A stretch of 64,000 nt of DNA from Chitinophaga polysaccharea (GTDB taxonomy: Bacteria > Bacteroidota > Bacteroidia > Chitinophagales > Chitinophagaceae): NCBI RefSeq assembly GCF_902150045.1, contig NZ_CABFVU010000001.1:682001-746000 (forward strand), written 5' to 3'. The notes under the pieces are model-generated. The model saw only the letters and a list, made by a program, of their open reading frames with translations, did no database searches and was not told the DNA's origin. Below, piece by piece: positions 1-8,961 of this stretch (positions are counted from its first letter, which is position 1; each line of letters starts with the position of its first letter). The translations under genes and the position numbers were made by a program.

Positions 1-81
1 CATACAGTAAAGATATGCGGTTAGTGAAATAATATTTTAATTTATATTATATTACAGATACACGCAACAGAGATCTTTCAA

Positions 82-1398
82 ATGACACAAAACAAGGGTT
101 TAAAGAAAACACTGACTCCCTTTATGCTGTGGGGACTTGGAGTGGGGTACGTTATTTCAGGTATGTATTTTGGTTGGAATCTTGGCCTTGAAAAGGGCGG
201 CACAGGAGGCATGGCCATTGCCACGCTTGTGATCATGGTGATGTATGTAACGTTTACTTTCAGTTATGCAGAACTGGCCTGCGCCATCCCCAAGGCAGGA
301 GGAGTTTTTGATTATGCAAACAGGGCAATGGGAAAGAATATCGGCTTTGTGGCCGGTATAGCCCAGGTGATTGAATTCATCCTGGCGCCGCCTGCCATTG
401 CATTTGCCATCGGCGCTTATTTCAATGCTTTTTTCCCGCAGGTACCTATCCTCACCAGCGCTGTTGCCATTTATTTTGTGTTTACCGGTCTGAATGTGTA
501 TGGTGTAAAAGCGGCAGCGTCTTTCGAGGTGATTATCACCATTTTTGCCGTAGGGGAATTATTGTTGTTTACCGGTTTATCGCTTCCAAAATTCCAGGCC
601 GTTCATCTTAGCAGCAACCCGCTCCCGTTTGGATGGGGCGGCGCTTTCGCCGCTATTCCTTTCGCTATCTGGTTTTTCCTGGGCATTGAAGGCATTGCCA
701 ATGTAGCGGAGGAAACAAAAAATCCCCAACGCGATATCAGCAAAGGCTTTGGATGGGCTATCCTTACGCTGGCCATTCTTTGTATCCTGATATTTGTGTC
801 TGCCACCGGTATTGCCGGGTGGGAAGCCATTGTATATAAGAACGGGATCAGCGGGGAAACTTCTGATTCCCCGCTGCCGCTGGCGCTGGCAAGAATTACC
901 GGGAGCAACCATCCCATGTACCACCTGCTCATTACCATAGGTTTATTCGGGCTGGTGGCTTCTTTTCACGGGCTTATCCTGGCAGCGGGGCGCTCTACTT
1001 ACGAAATGGGCAGGGTGCATAACCTGCCGGCGGCGCTGGGTAAAATTTCACCGCGGTTCCATACGCCTGCCAACGCTCTTTTAGGCAACATGGTGATCGG
1101 GATACTGGCTTTGCTTTCAGGTAAAACTTCCGAAATCATTATCGTATCTGTTTTCGGCGCGCTCACTTTGTATATTATTTCCATGGTGTCTATTATTATT
1201 CTGAGAAGACAGGAGCCTGAACTGCCACGGCCTTTCCGGGTAGCCTTCTACCCTGTGTTCCCGGTAGTGGCACTGGTGATCGCCACCATTTCCATAGTAG
1301 CTATGTTTATCTTCAACCTGCTGCTTGGCATTATCTATTTTTCCCTGCTGGCCGTTTCATTTTTATTGTACAAAATCTTTAAACCTGCCCACACATGA
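82..1398 (+). CDS. APC-superfamily permease, probably ethanolamine/amino-alcohol importer
   Basis: A 438-residue inner-membrane transporter with about twelve hydrophobic segments. The N-terminal GVGYVISGMYFGWNLGL segment and the PKAGGVFDYANRAMG stretch resemble the ethanolamine permease branch of the amino acid-polyamine-organocation superfamily. It is the first gene of a cassette whose enzymes fit uptake and gamma-glutamylation of an amino alcohol, so ethanolamine is the favoured substrate by context. The stop overlaps the next start as ATGA (1395-1398), indicating translational coupling. Family membership is seen in the sequence. The substrate is inferred, and a polyamine or another primary amine is possible. 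No convincing promoter is visible in the 81 bases upstream. Confidence 0.85.
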   Translation: MTQNKGLKKTLTPFMLWGLGVGYVISGMYFGWNLGLEKGGTGGMAIATLVIMVMYVTFTFSYAELACAIPKAGGVFDYANRAMGKNIGFVAGIAQVIEFILAPPAIAFAIGAYFNAFFPQVPILTSAVAIYFVFTGLNVYGVKAAASFEVIITIFAVGELLLFTGLSLPKFQAVHLSSNPLPFGWGGAFAAIPFAIWFFLGIEGIANVAEETKNPQRDISKGFGWAILTLAILCILIFVSATGIAGWEAIVYKNGISGETSDSPLPLALARITGSNHPMYHLLITIGLFGLVASFHGLILAAGRSTYEMGRVHNLPAALGKISPRFHTPANALLGNMVIGILALLSGKTSEIIIVSVFGALTLYIISMVSIIILRRQEPELPRPFRVAFYPVFPVVALVIATISIVAMFIFNLLLGIIYFSLLAVSFLLYKIFKPAHT

Positions 1399-2753
1399 CA
1401 ACTTCCGAAATATTAACGTATGTAAAAAATCATCCGTCCGGTAAGGTAAAAGTGGCAATAGCGGACATCGACGGTGTATTAAGAGGGAAATATATTGCAG
1501 CAGAGAAATTCGTGTCAGTAACAGAAACCAGGATGGGTTTCTGTGATGTTACTTTTGGCTGGGATATGAGCGATGTGGTATATGACAATGTAAAGTATAC
1601 AGGCTGGCATACCGGTTACCCGGATGCACAGGTGAAAATTGACCTGAACACTTTCCGTAAAATTCCCTGGGAGAATGATGTGCCTTTTTTCCTGGGAGAT
1701 TTTGTGGAAGCCAATAATACCCCCCTATATGCCTGCCCGAGGCAGCTGCTGAAAAAAGTGCTGGCCTCAGCAGAGCAAAGTGGTTATGTGCCGTACTTCT
1801 CGCAGGAATTTGAATGGTTCAACTTCACCGAAACGCCTGATACTGCCCACCAGAAACAGTTCCGGGACCTCACTCCTTTATCGCCGGGAATGTTTGGTTA
1901 CTCCATCCTTCGCAGCGCGTTAAAGAATGAATATATGAGCAGCCTGTTTGAGCAACTGGTGAAATTTGATATACCGGTAGAAGGCTTGCATACGGAAACA
2001 GGTCCGGGCGTATATGAAGCAGCCATTAAATACGCGGGAATTTTACAGGCGGCAGACCAGGCTATCCTATTTAAAACCGCTGTAAAAGAAATTGCCTACA
2101 AGCATGGGGTAATGGCCACCTTCATGGCCAAGATCCATGAAAGCCTGCCGGGATGCAGCGGGCATGTACACCAAAGCCTGTGGGATGCGGACAGTAAGCA
2201 GAATTTATTTTATGATGAACAGGACGAACATAAAATGAGCGCCCTCATGAAAAGTTACATTGCGGGGCAACTGTACTGCTTACCGGTGATACTGCCCATG
2301 ATAGCCCCCACCATCAACAGCTACAAACGGCTCGTGGAAGGCGCCTGGGCCCCCACTACACTCACCTGGGGCATCGATAACAGGACGGTGGCATTACGGG
2401 CTTTACCAGGCGATAAAAAGGCTACCCGCCTGGAAACAAGAGTAGTTGGCTCAGACACCAATCCATACCTCGCACTGGCTGCCTGTTTGGCCGCCGGGTT
2501 GTATGGTGTAAAAAATAAATTACCACTTGAGAAAAAAATAACCACCGGTAATGGGTACAAAGACACCTCGAATGGTGTATTACCACAGAACCTTCATATG
2601 GCCACCCAACAAATGAAGGAATCAGCCCTGGCAAAAGAGCTGTTCGGCGAAGCGTTTGTTGAACACTTTACGTTAACCAGGGAATGGGAGTGGCGGCAAT
2701 ATGCCAAAGCAGTGACCGACTGGGAATTGAAAAGATATTTTGAAATCATCTAA
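1395..2753 (+). CDS. Glutamine-synthetase-like gamma-glutamyl-amine ligase
   Basis: A 452-residue glutamine synthetase superfamily protein. The N-terminal beta-Grasp part has DIDGVLRGKYI, typical of the PuuA/IpuC/GlnA4 group that joins glutamate to amines. The catalytic part contains the ATP/metal region SGHVHQSLWD near residue 255 and NRTVALRAL and RLETRVVGSDTNPYLA near residues 330-360. The expected reaction is amine + glutamate + ATP giving gamma-glutamyl-amide. Housekeeping glutamine synthetase is less likely because of the N-terminal signature and the operon, which holds a permease upstream and an alcohol dehydrogenase, a hydrolase and an aldehyde dehydrogenase downstream. Ethanolamine is the simplest substrate for that combination, but this is an inference. 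Confidence 0.87.
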   Translation: MTTSEILTYVKNHPSGKVKVAIADIDGVLRGKYIAAEKFVSVTETRMGFCDVTFGWDMSDVVYDNVKYTGWHTGYPDAQVKIDLNTFRKIPWENDVPFFLGDFVEANNTPLYACPRQLLKKVLASAEQSGYVPYFSQEFEWFNFTETPDTAHQKQFRDLTPLSPGMFGYSILRSALKNEYMSSLFEQLVKFDIPVEGLHTETGPGVYEAAIKYAGILQAADQAILFKTAVKEIAYKHGVMATFMAKIHESLPGCSGHVHQSLWDADSKQNLFYDEQDEHKMSALMKSYIAGQLYCLPVILPMIAPTINSYKRLVEGAWAPTTLTWGIDNRTVALRALPGDKKATRLETRVVGSDTNPYLALAACLAAGLYGVKNKLPLEKKITTGNGYKDTSNGVLPQNLHMATQQMKESALAKELFGEAFVEHFTLTREWEWRQYAKAVTDWELKRYFEII

Positions 2754-2763
2754 GTAACCGCAT

Positions 2764-3900
2764 ATGGCATTTCAGTATAATTTTCCTACTACTATCCGTT
2801 TCGGCGCCGGCGTGATCAGCGAGCTGCCGGCCTATCTGCAGAAAAACGGGTTATCAAAACCTATGATCGTTACCGACCCAACGATAGCAGGATTATCATT
2901 TTTTAAATCGATCGTGAAGGACCTGGAGTCGCACCAGATTTCCGTGGAAGTATTCAGCGATATCCACAAAAATCCTGTGAAGAGTGATGTGTACAAAGGA
3001 ACCGACCTTTGGGACAATACCGGCCGCGACAGCATCATTGGCATTGGCGGTGGTGCAGCCCTGGACGTGGCGCGGGCCATTGTGCTGAGAGTTCATCACC
3101 GGGAAGATCTTTTCAAATACGATGATCTCATAGGCGGCGACGTATATGTGACCAACGATGTGCCTCATTTTGTTACTGTGCCCACTACCGCCGGCACCGG
3201 CAGCGAAGTAGGCAGGAGCGCCATTATTGCCGATGATGAAACGCACCAGAAGAAAATACTCTTCTCCCCCAAACTGATGGCAAAAATTGTATTTGCAGAT
3301 CCTGCCCTTACTATGGATCTGCCGCCATTTATCACTGCCGCCACCGGCATGGATGCGTTAACGCATAATATGGAAGCATTCCTGGCAAAAAATCCGCATC
3401 CCCTATGCGATGGCATTGCCCTGGAAGGTATCTATCTCATAAAAAACTCACTGGAAAAAGCCACTAACAGCCCTGATATAGAAAGCCGGAGCAATATGCT
3501 GATGGCATCAATGATGGGCGCTATTGCCTTCCAGAAAGGATTGGGTGTGGTGCATTCCCTGGCACATCCCCTCTCCTCCCTGCTGGATACGCATCACGGC
3601 CTTGCCAATGCCGTGAATATCCCCTACGGGATGCAATTCAATATTGCGGGCTTTGAAGATAAATTCCGCCGCATTGCCAGAACGCTGGAGCTAAAGGAAG
3701 AAACCGGCGAAGCAGTGGTACAATATCTCTTTGATCTTAATTCAAAAATAAATATACCGCATCATCTCCGGGATATCGGTGTTACCGGTGCACATGTAGA
3801 AACACTGGCCGACCTGGCACTGGCGGATTTTGCACATCCCAACAACCCTAAACCGGTTACACGGGAGGATTTCAAACAGTTGTACCTAAACGCGCTATAG
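2764..3900 (+). CDS. Iron-containing alcohol dehydrogenase
   Basis: A 378-residue group III (iron-dependent) alcohol dehydrogenase. Visible are the NAD-binding GIGGGAALDVARA motif near residue 95, TTAGTGSEVGRSAI near residue 140, and the metal-ligand region with DALTHNMEAF near residue 198 followed by VVHSLAHPLSSLLDTHHGLANA-type histidines near residues 260-280. It would oxidise an alcohol to an aldehyde with NAD(P). In this operon the likely substrate is the hydroxyl of a gamma-glutamyl amino alcohol. It starts 10 nt after the ligase gene and ends 2 nt before the hydrolase gene. The class is secure from the motifs; the substrate is inferred from context. Confidence 0.88.
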   Translation: MAFQYNFPTTIRFGAGVISELPAYLQKNGLSKPMIVTDPTIAGLSFFKSIVKDLESHQISVEVFSDIHKNPVKSDVYKGTDLWDNTGRDSIIGIGGGAALDVARAIVLRVHHREDLFKYDDLIGGDVYVTNDVPHFVTVPTTAGTGSEVGRSAIIADDETHQKKILFSPKLMAKIVFADPALTMDLPPFITAATGMDALTHNMEAFLAKNPHPLCDGIALEGIYLIKNSLEKATNSPDIESRSNMLMASMMGAIAFQKGLGVVHSLAHPLSSLLDTHHGLANAVNIPYGMQFNIAGFEDKFRRIARTLELKEETGEAVVQYLFDLNSKINIPHHLRDIGVTGAHVETLADLALADFAHPNNPKPVTREDFKQLYLNAL

Positions 3901-3902
3901 AC

Positions 3903-4619
3903 ATGAAGAAAAAGATAGGGCTCAGCTATACGGAAGCCAGCTTTGCCAACTACGAAAAGTGGTTCACGCCTGAAGACCTGGGCGATGACCTGGAAGTGGT
4001 GATCCTGTCTTTCCTGCGCAACAATGCGGAAGATATCTATACCTGCGATGGGTTGGTGCTCACCGGCGGTGTGGATGTGATCCCTTCGCTGTACGGAGGA
4101 GCCGATAATTATCCACATCGGCCAGCAGAATTTTTACCTGAAAGGGATAATTTTGAAAAACGCCTTTACGAATATTCGCAGCAGCATCAGTTGCCTGTAC
4201 TTGGCATCTGCCGCGGATTGCAGTACATCAACATACTGGAAGGCGGAAAAGTATATGAAGATATCGGGGAAGCCGCTAACAGGATCCATAAGAAAGATAG
4301 CAGCGATAAAATTCATAGCGTAAACATCCGTAAAGACACTTTGCTGTACAAGGCTACCGGCCTGGAAAAAGGGCAGGTGAACAGTGCGCATCACCAGGGC
4401 ATTCATCCGGCCAGCCTGGGGAAAAATATTATGGTGAGCGCTACTTCCGATACCAGCGATGAGATTATTGAAGGTATTGAATTCAAAGACAAAACCGGGA
4501 AAGGCTTTATGCTTTGCGTGCAATGGCATCCGGAAAGAATGCCGGAGAAAGAAAGCAACCCGCTCTCCCAACAGATCAAAACAACATTTCTTCAAGCAGT
4601 AAGAAACCATACGAAATGA
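3903..4619 (+). CDS. Peptidase C26 family gamma-glutamyl hydrolase (class I amidotransferase fold)
   Basis: A 238-residue cytosolic hydrolase of the PuuD/gamma-glutamyl-GABA hydrolase type. The nucleophile cysteine sits in GICRGLQYIN (about residue 101) and the catalytic histidine in VQWHPERMPE (about residue 203). TGGVDVIPSLYGG near residue 55 is typical of the family. Its expected job is to release glutamate from a gamma-glutamyl intermediate, leaving an amino acid (glycine if the substrate was ethanolamine). The stop overlaps the start of the aldehyde dehydrogenase gene (ATGA, 4616-4619). A glutamine amidotransferase role is unlikely because no synthetase partner is present other than the gamma-glutamyl ligase. 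Confidence 0.88.
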   Translation: MKKKIGLSYTEASFANYEKWFTPEDLGDDLEVVILSFLRNNAEDIYTCDGLVLTGGVDVIPSLYGGADNYPHRPAEFLPERDNFEKRLYEYSQQHQLPVLGICRGLQYINILEGGKVYEDIGEAANRIHKKDSSDKIHSVNIRKDTLLYKATGLEKGQVNSAHHQGIHPASLGKNIMVSATSDTSDEIIEGIEFKDKTGKGFMLCVQWHPERMPEKESNPLSQQIKTTFLQAVRNHTK

Positions 4620-5980
4620 GAATCTTTAATCCTGCCACCGCACAAACCCTTGCCGTTCTCCGTGAAGACACCTTATCAATGGTTGTTGAGAAAACCGCCC
4701 TGCTCCGGCTGGCATTTGATCATTGGTCCTCGAAGCCACTGGCAGAGCGCATTAAAGTGATTGCGCGCTTCAGGGATCAGCTGGAAAAAAGAATAGAGAA
4801 ACTGGCGGGCGTACTTACTTCCGAAACAGGAAAACCATTGCAGCAATCGCGCAATGAAATCAACGGCGCTATTACCCGGATCAACTGGATGCTGGAAAAT
4901 GCAGAAAAATACCTGTCGGACGAGTGGGTAACGAATACGGATACACTAAAAGAAAAAATTTCCTACGAGCCGCTGGGCATTGTCTGTAACATCTCCGCAT
5001 GGAACTATCCATACCTGGTAGGTGTCAATGTTTTTATTCCGGCCCTGCTGGCAGGGAATACCGTACTTTATAAGCCTTCCGAATATGCGGTGCTCACCGG
5101 TATGGAAATCGAAAAGCTTTTTTACTATGCTGGCCTGGAACACAATGCCTTTAAAATAGCCATTGGTGGAAAAACAGTAGGAGACAACCTGCTTGGCCTG
5201 CGGGTGGATGGATACTTTTTCACCGGCTCTTATAAGACCGGCAAATACATCTACGAAAAAATAGCGACCCGGATGCTGCCCTGCCAGCTGGAACTGGGCG
5301 GGAAAGATCCGCTGTACGTAGCAGACGACATTGAGGATATTGCAGCAGTAGCGGCGGCTACCGCCGATGGCGCTTTTTATAATAACGGGCAAAGCTGCTG
5401 CGCAGTAGAACGTATTTATGTGCATGAAAAAATATACGACCAGTACGTGGAAGAATTTGTAAAAGCCGTTAAATCCTGGAAGCTGGGATTGCCTACCGAT
5501 GAAGGCGTATACTTTGGCGCCGTGACCAGGAAAGAACAATTAAAAGTGCTGGAAACGCAGGTACTGGAAGCACGGGCAAAGGGAGCCACCCTTAAACTCG
5601 GTGGCCATATCATTGAGCATGAGGGCAATTTCTTTGAACCTACCATTCTCACCGATGTGGACAACTCCATGAAAATTATGCAGGAAGAAAGCTTCGGCCC
5701 GGTGATAGGCATTATGAAAGTAGCGAGCGATAAAGAAGCGATTGAAATGATGAATGATACGGAATATGGTCTTACTGCTTCCGTATATTCCTCCAACGGT
5801 GAAAGGGCGCAGGCCATCCTGTCGCAGGTGAATACGGGTACTGGCTATTGGAATTGCTGCGACCGTGTTTCTGCGGGCTTACCATGGGCAGGAAGGAAAC
5901 ACTCTGGTTTTGGCGCTACGTTGTCTCACCAGGGTTTAAGGGCGTTCACGAAAACAAAATCGTGGCAGATGAAGGGGTAG
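4616..5980 (+). CDS. NAD-dependent aldehyde dehydrogenase
   Basis: A 454-residue aldehyde dehydrogenase superfamily enzyme. It has the Rossmann-type cofactor region with FTGSYKTGKYI near residue 203, the general-base glutamate in QLELGGKDPLY near residue 225, and the catalytic cysteine in NNGQSCCAVERIY near residue 260. The start at 4616 (MRIFNPATAQ) was chosen over an upstream in-frame start at 4514 because it overlaps the preceding stop as ATGA and because the longer N-terminus lies inside the hydrolase gene and does not look like the family. It would oxidise a gamma-glutamyl aldehyde to the acid. It is the last gene of the cassette and is followed by a terminator. Confidence 0.9.
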   Translation: MRIFNPATAQTLAVLREDTLSMVVEKTALLRLAFDHWSSKPLAERIKVIARFRDQLEKRIEKLAGVLTSETGKPLQQSRNEINGAITRINWMLENAEKYLSDEWVTNTDTLKEKISYEPLGIVCNISAWNYPYLVGVNVFIPALLAGNTVLYKPSEYAVLTGMEIEKLFYYAGLEHNAFKIAIGGKTVGDNLLGLRVDGYFFTGSYKTGKYIYEKIATRMLPCQLELGGKDPLYVADDIEDIAAVAAATADGAFYNNGQSCCAVERIYVHEKIYDQYVEEFVKAVKSWKLGLPTDEGVYFGAVTRKEQLKVLETQVLEARAKGATLKLGGHIIEHEGNFFEPTILTDVDNSMKIMQEESFGPVIGIMKVASDKEAIEMMNDTEYGLTASVYSSNGERAQAILSQVNTGTGYWNCCDRVSAGLPWAGRKHSGFGATLSHQGLRAFTKTKSWQMKG

Positions 5981-6005
5981 GTTGCGTAAAGATATACGAT
6001 GATAG

Positions 6006-6046
6006 AAGCGTGATACAATCTTGTGTTGTATCACGCTTTTGTTTTT
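6006..6046 (+). terminator. Intrinsic terminator of the gamma-glutamyl cassette
   Basis: A perfect 13-bp stem (6006-6018 with 6026-6038) with a 7-nt loop, followed by a T-rich run. It lies 26 nt after the aldehyde dehydrogenase stop and closes the five-gene operon. Confidence 0.9.
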
Positions 6047-6182
6047 AAAGAGAGATATATTTAATCGATGTTGCATGCAGATTTGTTAATCCACATTTAT
6101 TATAATCCCCTGGATAGTCTCCGTCAACATTACAGATAATATTGTGTTCCGCGTTATTGCCGGGCTTAACACTTTTGTTTGA

Positions 6183-7290
6183 ATGTATATGACAGAACCA
6201 CAAAATAAAGAATATAAACAATCATGGAGAGATGAATATCTCAAATGGATATGTTGCTTTGTGAATGCTCAAGGTGGCAGGTTATTTATTGGCATCGATG
6301 ATAACGGCGTTATTGTAGGTGTACAAGAATATAATAAACTAATGGATGAAATACCGAATAAATCGGTTAATCATTTAGGATTGGTGGTAGATGTAAATCT
6401 TCATAAAAGTGGAAACAAACATTATTTAGAAGTAGTAGTACCGGTTAGCTCTGTTCCTGTAGCCTATCACGGGATTTATTATTATCATAGCGGCAGTACA
6501 AAACAAGAGTTAAAAGGAATTGCTCTGCAGCATCTTCTTTTGAAGAAAACAGGAAAGAAATGGGAAGATATCCCGGTAGAAGAAGCCTCATTAAAAGACC
6601 TGAGCGCTAACACTATACGACGTTTTATCTCCAAGTCTGTTGAGATGAACAGAATTCCACGAACAGCAAAGAAGATGAACATTGATCCTGCCAATTTCCT
6701 ACAAAGGCCTAGAAAGAATGGAGCCTTTGGAGTATCCTGAACCTGCTTTGAGGGAAGCAATATTCAACGCCATTATTCACAAGGATTATTCAAGCACCTA
6801 CACATTTCTCCGCGTATATGACGATCGCTTACATCTTTGGAATCCAGGATCACTACCGGAAGAATTAACGGTAGAAAAATTAAGGGCGGATCATTCCTCT
6901 TATCCCAGGAATAAGAATATAGCGAATATATTTTTTAAGGCCGGGTATATTGAATCGTGGGGAAGGGGTACTAATAAAATTATTGATCCATGCGTTGAAT
7001 CAGGATTGCCAGAACCTTTAATTGAATTAGAACAGGGAGGATTTGGTATTACATTTTTAAAAGAGAAGTATACAAATAAGCTCACGCCGTTTGAAGAACT
7101 TGAAGATAGACAACGTAAAGCTATTTTATACATTAGGGAACATGGAAGCATAAGCAATACACAATACCGGGAATTGGCCGGTGTGTCAAAAAGAACTGCA
7201 ACAAGAGATTTACAAGATTTAATAGGAAAAAAATTCATACAAAAATCTGGAAATACCGGAAAAGGAACTTCATACGCTGAACCAATCTGA
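6183..7290 (+). pseudogene. Broken AlbA_2/Schlafen-type ATP-binding regulator (RecG-like HATPase_c_4 family)
   Basis: Two adjoining frames encode the two halves of one family. The first (6183-6740) holds an AlbA_2/divergent-AAA N-terminal domain, with GGRLFIGIDDNGVIVGV near residue 30. The second, in another frame, starts without an ATG near 6682. It contains YPEPALREAIFNAIIHKDY, NPGSLPEE and GYIESWGRGTNKII, which mark the C-terminal ATPase-like domain, and ends in a winged-helix-like region. Intact relatives have roughly 60-70 residues between ANFL and the PISYKGLER segment. Here they are absent, so a deletion with frame change near 6680-6720 is the simplest reading. Base use is clearly more AT-rich than the neighbours, suggesting acquisition by transfer. 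Family assignment is fairly sure; the exact break is inferred. Confidence 0.75.
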
Positions 7291-7412
7291 TATTGGGGCC
7301 ATATAGGGGCCATTGGGGCAACAAAGGGGCAACAAATGCCCAACCTCATCTATAGAAAAATCTCCTCCACTTCATTTTGGCATTTATACCTAATTACCTT
7401 AGGTTTGCTCCG

Positions 7413-7598
7413 CATTTGGTTCCGCCCGGCGGCGGATTAAAAGGGAATCCGGTGTAAAACCGGAGCTATCCCCGTAGCTGTAAGCCTGCATTTACCAACA
7501 GGTAAATTGTTTTTTCCGGATGTACTCCATACCACTGTTTGCCAGGGCGGCAAATGGGAAGGTCCCGGGAAAGCAGGTAAGCCAGAAGACCTGCCTTT
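7413..7598 (+). promoter_or_regulatory. Cobalamin (B12) riboswitch
   Basis: The conserved adenosylcobalamin aptamer features are visible: the core AAAAGGGAATCCGGTG at 7439-7454, AGCTATCCCCGTAGCTGTAA at 7464-7483, and the B12-box-like TAAGCCAGAAGACCTGCC at 7578-7595. About 185 nt separate the box from the lipoprotein start at 7785. That stretch holds further hairpin-forming sequence (AAATGCC at 7628-7634 with GGCATTT at 7654-7660) that could be the expression platform. B12 is expected to repress the downstream gene. Confidence 0.94.
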
Positions 7599-7784
7599 TG
7601 CAACTGATCATTCAACGCTTTCGGGTGAAATGCCATGAATGTAGGCCTACCAGGCATTTATGCGCTGTTATGTTTTTCGTTTAGCCTTTGGCGTAACGCC
7701 GGAAGGATAACCGGTATTATGATCATTTTTTTCAGGGTTTTTGCCCCGGAAAAGAGTATTGTATTTCTTAACAAAACAATAAAT

Positions 7785-8915
7785 ATGAAAAAACAGTTAT
7801 TATCCTTTCTGTCTGCAGCTATGATGCTGTTTGTTGCCTCCTGTCAAAAAGATGACGCATTACAACCCCTCGGATCCCAACGTACCAATGAAGCCGGTAC
7901 CGGCGGCGTTACCGCATCGCTGATTGCAGGTAAATATGGCAACGGGTTCTTTATTGCCAATGAAGGATGGTTTGGTCATGGTACGGGCGATCTGCATTTC
8001 TATTCCTATAGTGGCGATAGTCTTGTTCCCAACATATACCATGCAGAAAACCCTGCAGGCGCATTGGGCGGCCCCTCCAATACGCTGCAGTACGCCACCA
8101 TTTTCAATGGCAAAATGTATATTGTTGTAAAAGCCGGCGGACCGCTGGTAGTAACGGATGCAGGCAGCCTGGTGGAAACCGGCCGTATCACTACACTTCC
8201 CGGCAACGATGGTCATGCCTTTATTGGTGTGGATGCCACACGAGGCCTGCTCAGCGCAGCCGACGGCGTATATCCGGTAACGTTGCCTTCCCTGGCGGTG
8301 GGCACTAAAGTAAGCGGCGTTGCAGGTTATACAGGTGATATGTTAAAAGCCGGCAGCTACATTTTTGTATTGTCCCAAACAGATGGCATCGTTGCTTTAA
8401 ACAGCAGCACCTATGCCGTAGTGAAAAAATTCGGGACAGCTAACCTGGCATTTGCTGCAGGGAAGGATGGCGGTGTATATGCAGCCACTTCAGATTCACT
8501 GATCCGTATAGATCCGGCTACACTGGTACGCACTGCTGTGAAACTGCCTTTTACCATTGCATCGCCATGGGGAGCATGGCGCCATGCGGCTATTACTGCA
8601 TCCACTACAGAAAATGCTGTTTACATTGTGCGTAACAATGGCTTTGCCGGTGGTACTCAACTGTACCGTTATATTATTGGCAACACGGCATCACTGGCGG
8701 CTCCTTTTATTACCCTGCCTTCCGGACAGTACTTTTATGGAGCTGGTGCTGCGTATAACAAGGATAAAAATGAACTGGTGATCACTACGCTGAACGGCTC
8801 TTTCACCGGGGATATCAACAGGGTGCTGTTATATAATGCCACCACTGCTACGTTGAAAAAAACGCTGACTTACAACGGATGGTATTTCCCTGCCATGCCG
8901 GTATTTCATGAATAA
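7785..8915 (+). CDS. BtuG-like surface lipoprotein (DUF5074/YncE-type beta-propeller)
   Basis: A 376-residue predicted lipoprotein. The N-terminus MKKQLLSFLSAAMMLFVASC gives a signal peptide and lipobox with Cys20. The mature part starts with the FFIANEGWFGHGTGDLHFY-type segment seen in DUF5074 proteins and continues as beta-propeller-like repeats. The family includes BtuG, the surface B12-binding lipoprotein that works with BtuB in Bacteroides. The cobalamin riboswitch directly upstream supports a role in capturing cobalamin or a related corrinoid. The start at 7785 was preferred because it gives a clean lipoprotein signal, whereas the in-frame extension to 7635 runs through the riboswitch expression platform. 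No BtuB receptor follows, so the partner must be encoded elsewhere. Confidence 0.82.
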   Translation: MKKQLLSFLSAAMMLFVASCQKDDALQPLGSQRTNEAGTGGVTASLIAGKYGNGFFIANEGWFGHGTGDLHFYSYSGDSLVPNIYHAENPAGALGGPSNTLQYATIFNGKMYIVVKAGGPLVVTDAGSLVETGRITTLPGNDGHAFIGVDATRGLLSAADGVYPVTLPSLAVGTKVSGVAGYTGDMLKAGSYIFVLSQTDGIVALNSSTYAVVKKFGTANLAFAAGKDGGVYAATSDSLIRIDPATLVRTAVKLPFTIASPWGAWRHAAITASTTENAVYIVRNNGFAGGTQLYRYIIGNTASLAAPFITLPSGQYFYGAGAAYNKDKNELVITTLNGSFTGDINRVLLYNATTATLKKTLTYNGWYFPAMPVFHE

Positions 8916-8925
8916 AAAAAGGAAT

Positions 8926-8960
8926 GAAGCCGTCCTGGTAATTAACAGGATGGCTTCTTT
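8926..8960. terminator. Bidirectional terminator between convergent genes
   Basis: A 12-bp stem (8926-8937 with 8946-8957, one G-T pair) lies between the convergent BtuG-like and DUF2652 genes. A short T run follows on the plus strand. A longer T run (complement of the A run at 8914-8920) follows on the minus strand. Confidence 0.8.
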
Positions 8961-8961
8961 A

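Noticed and set aside
1395..2753. Housekeeping glutamine synthetase
   Set aside because: The N-terminal signature and the surrounding permease, dehydrogenases and hydrolase fit an amine-glutamylating ligase.
6183..7290. Intact two-gene defence system
   Set aside because: The two frames are halves of one known single-chain family, the second lacks a credible start, and a central segment is missing.
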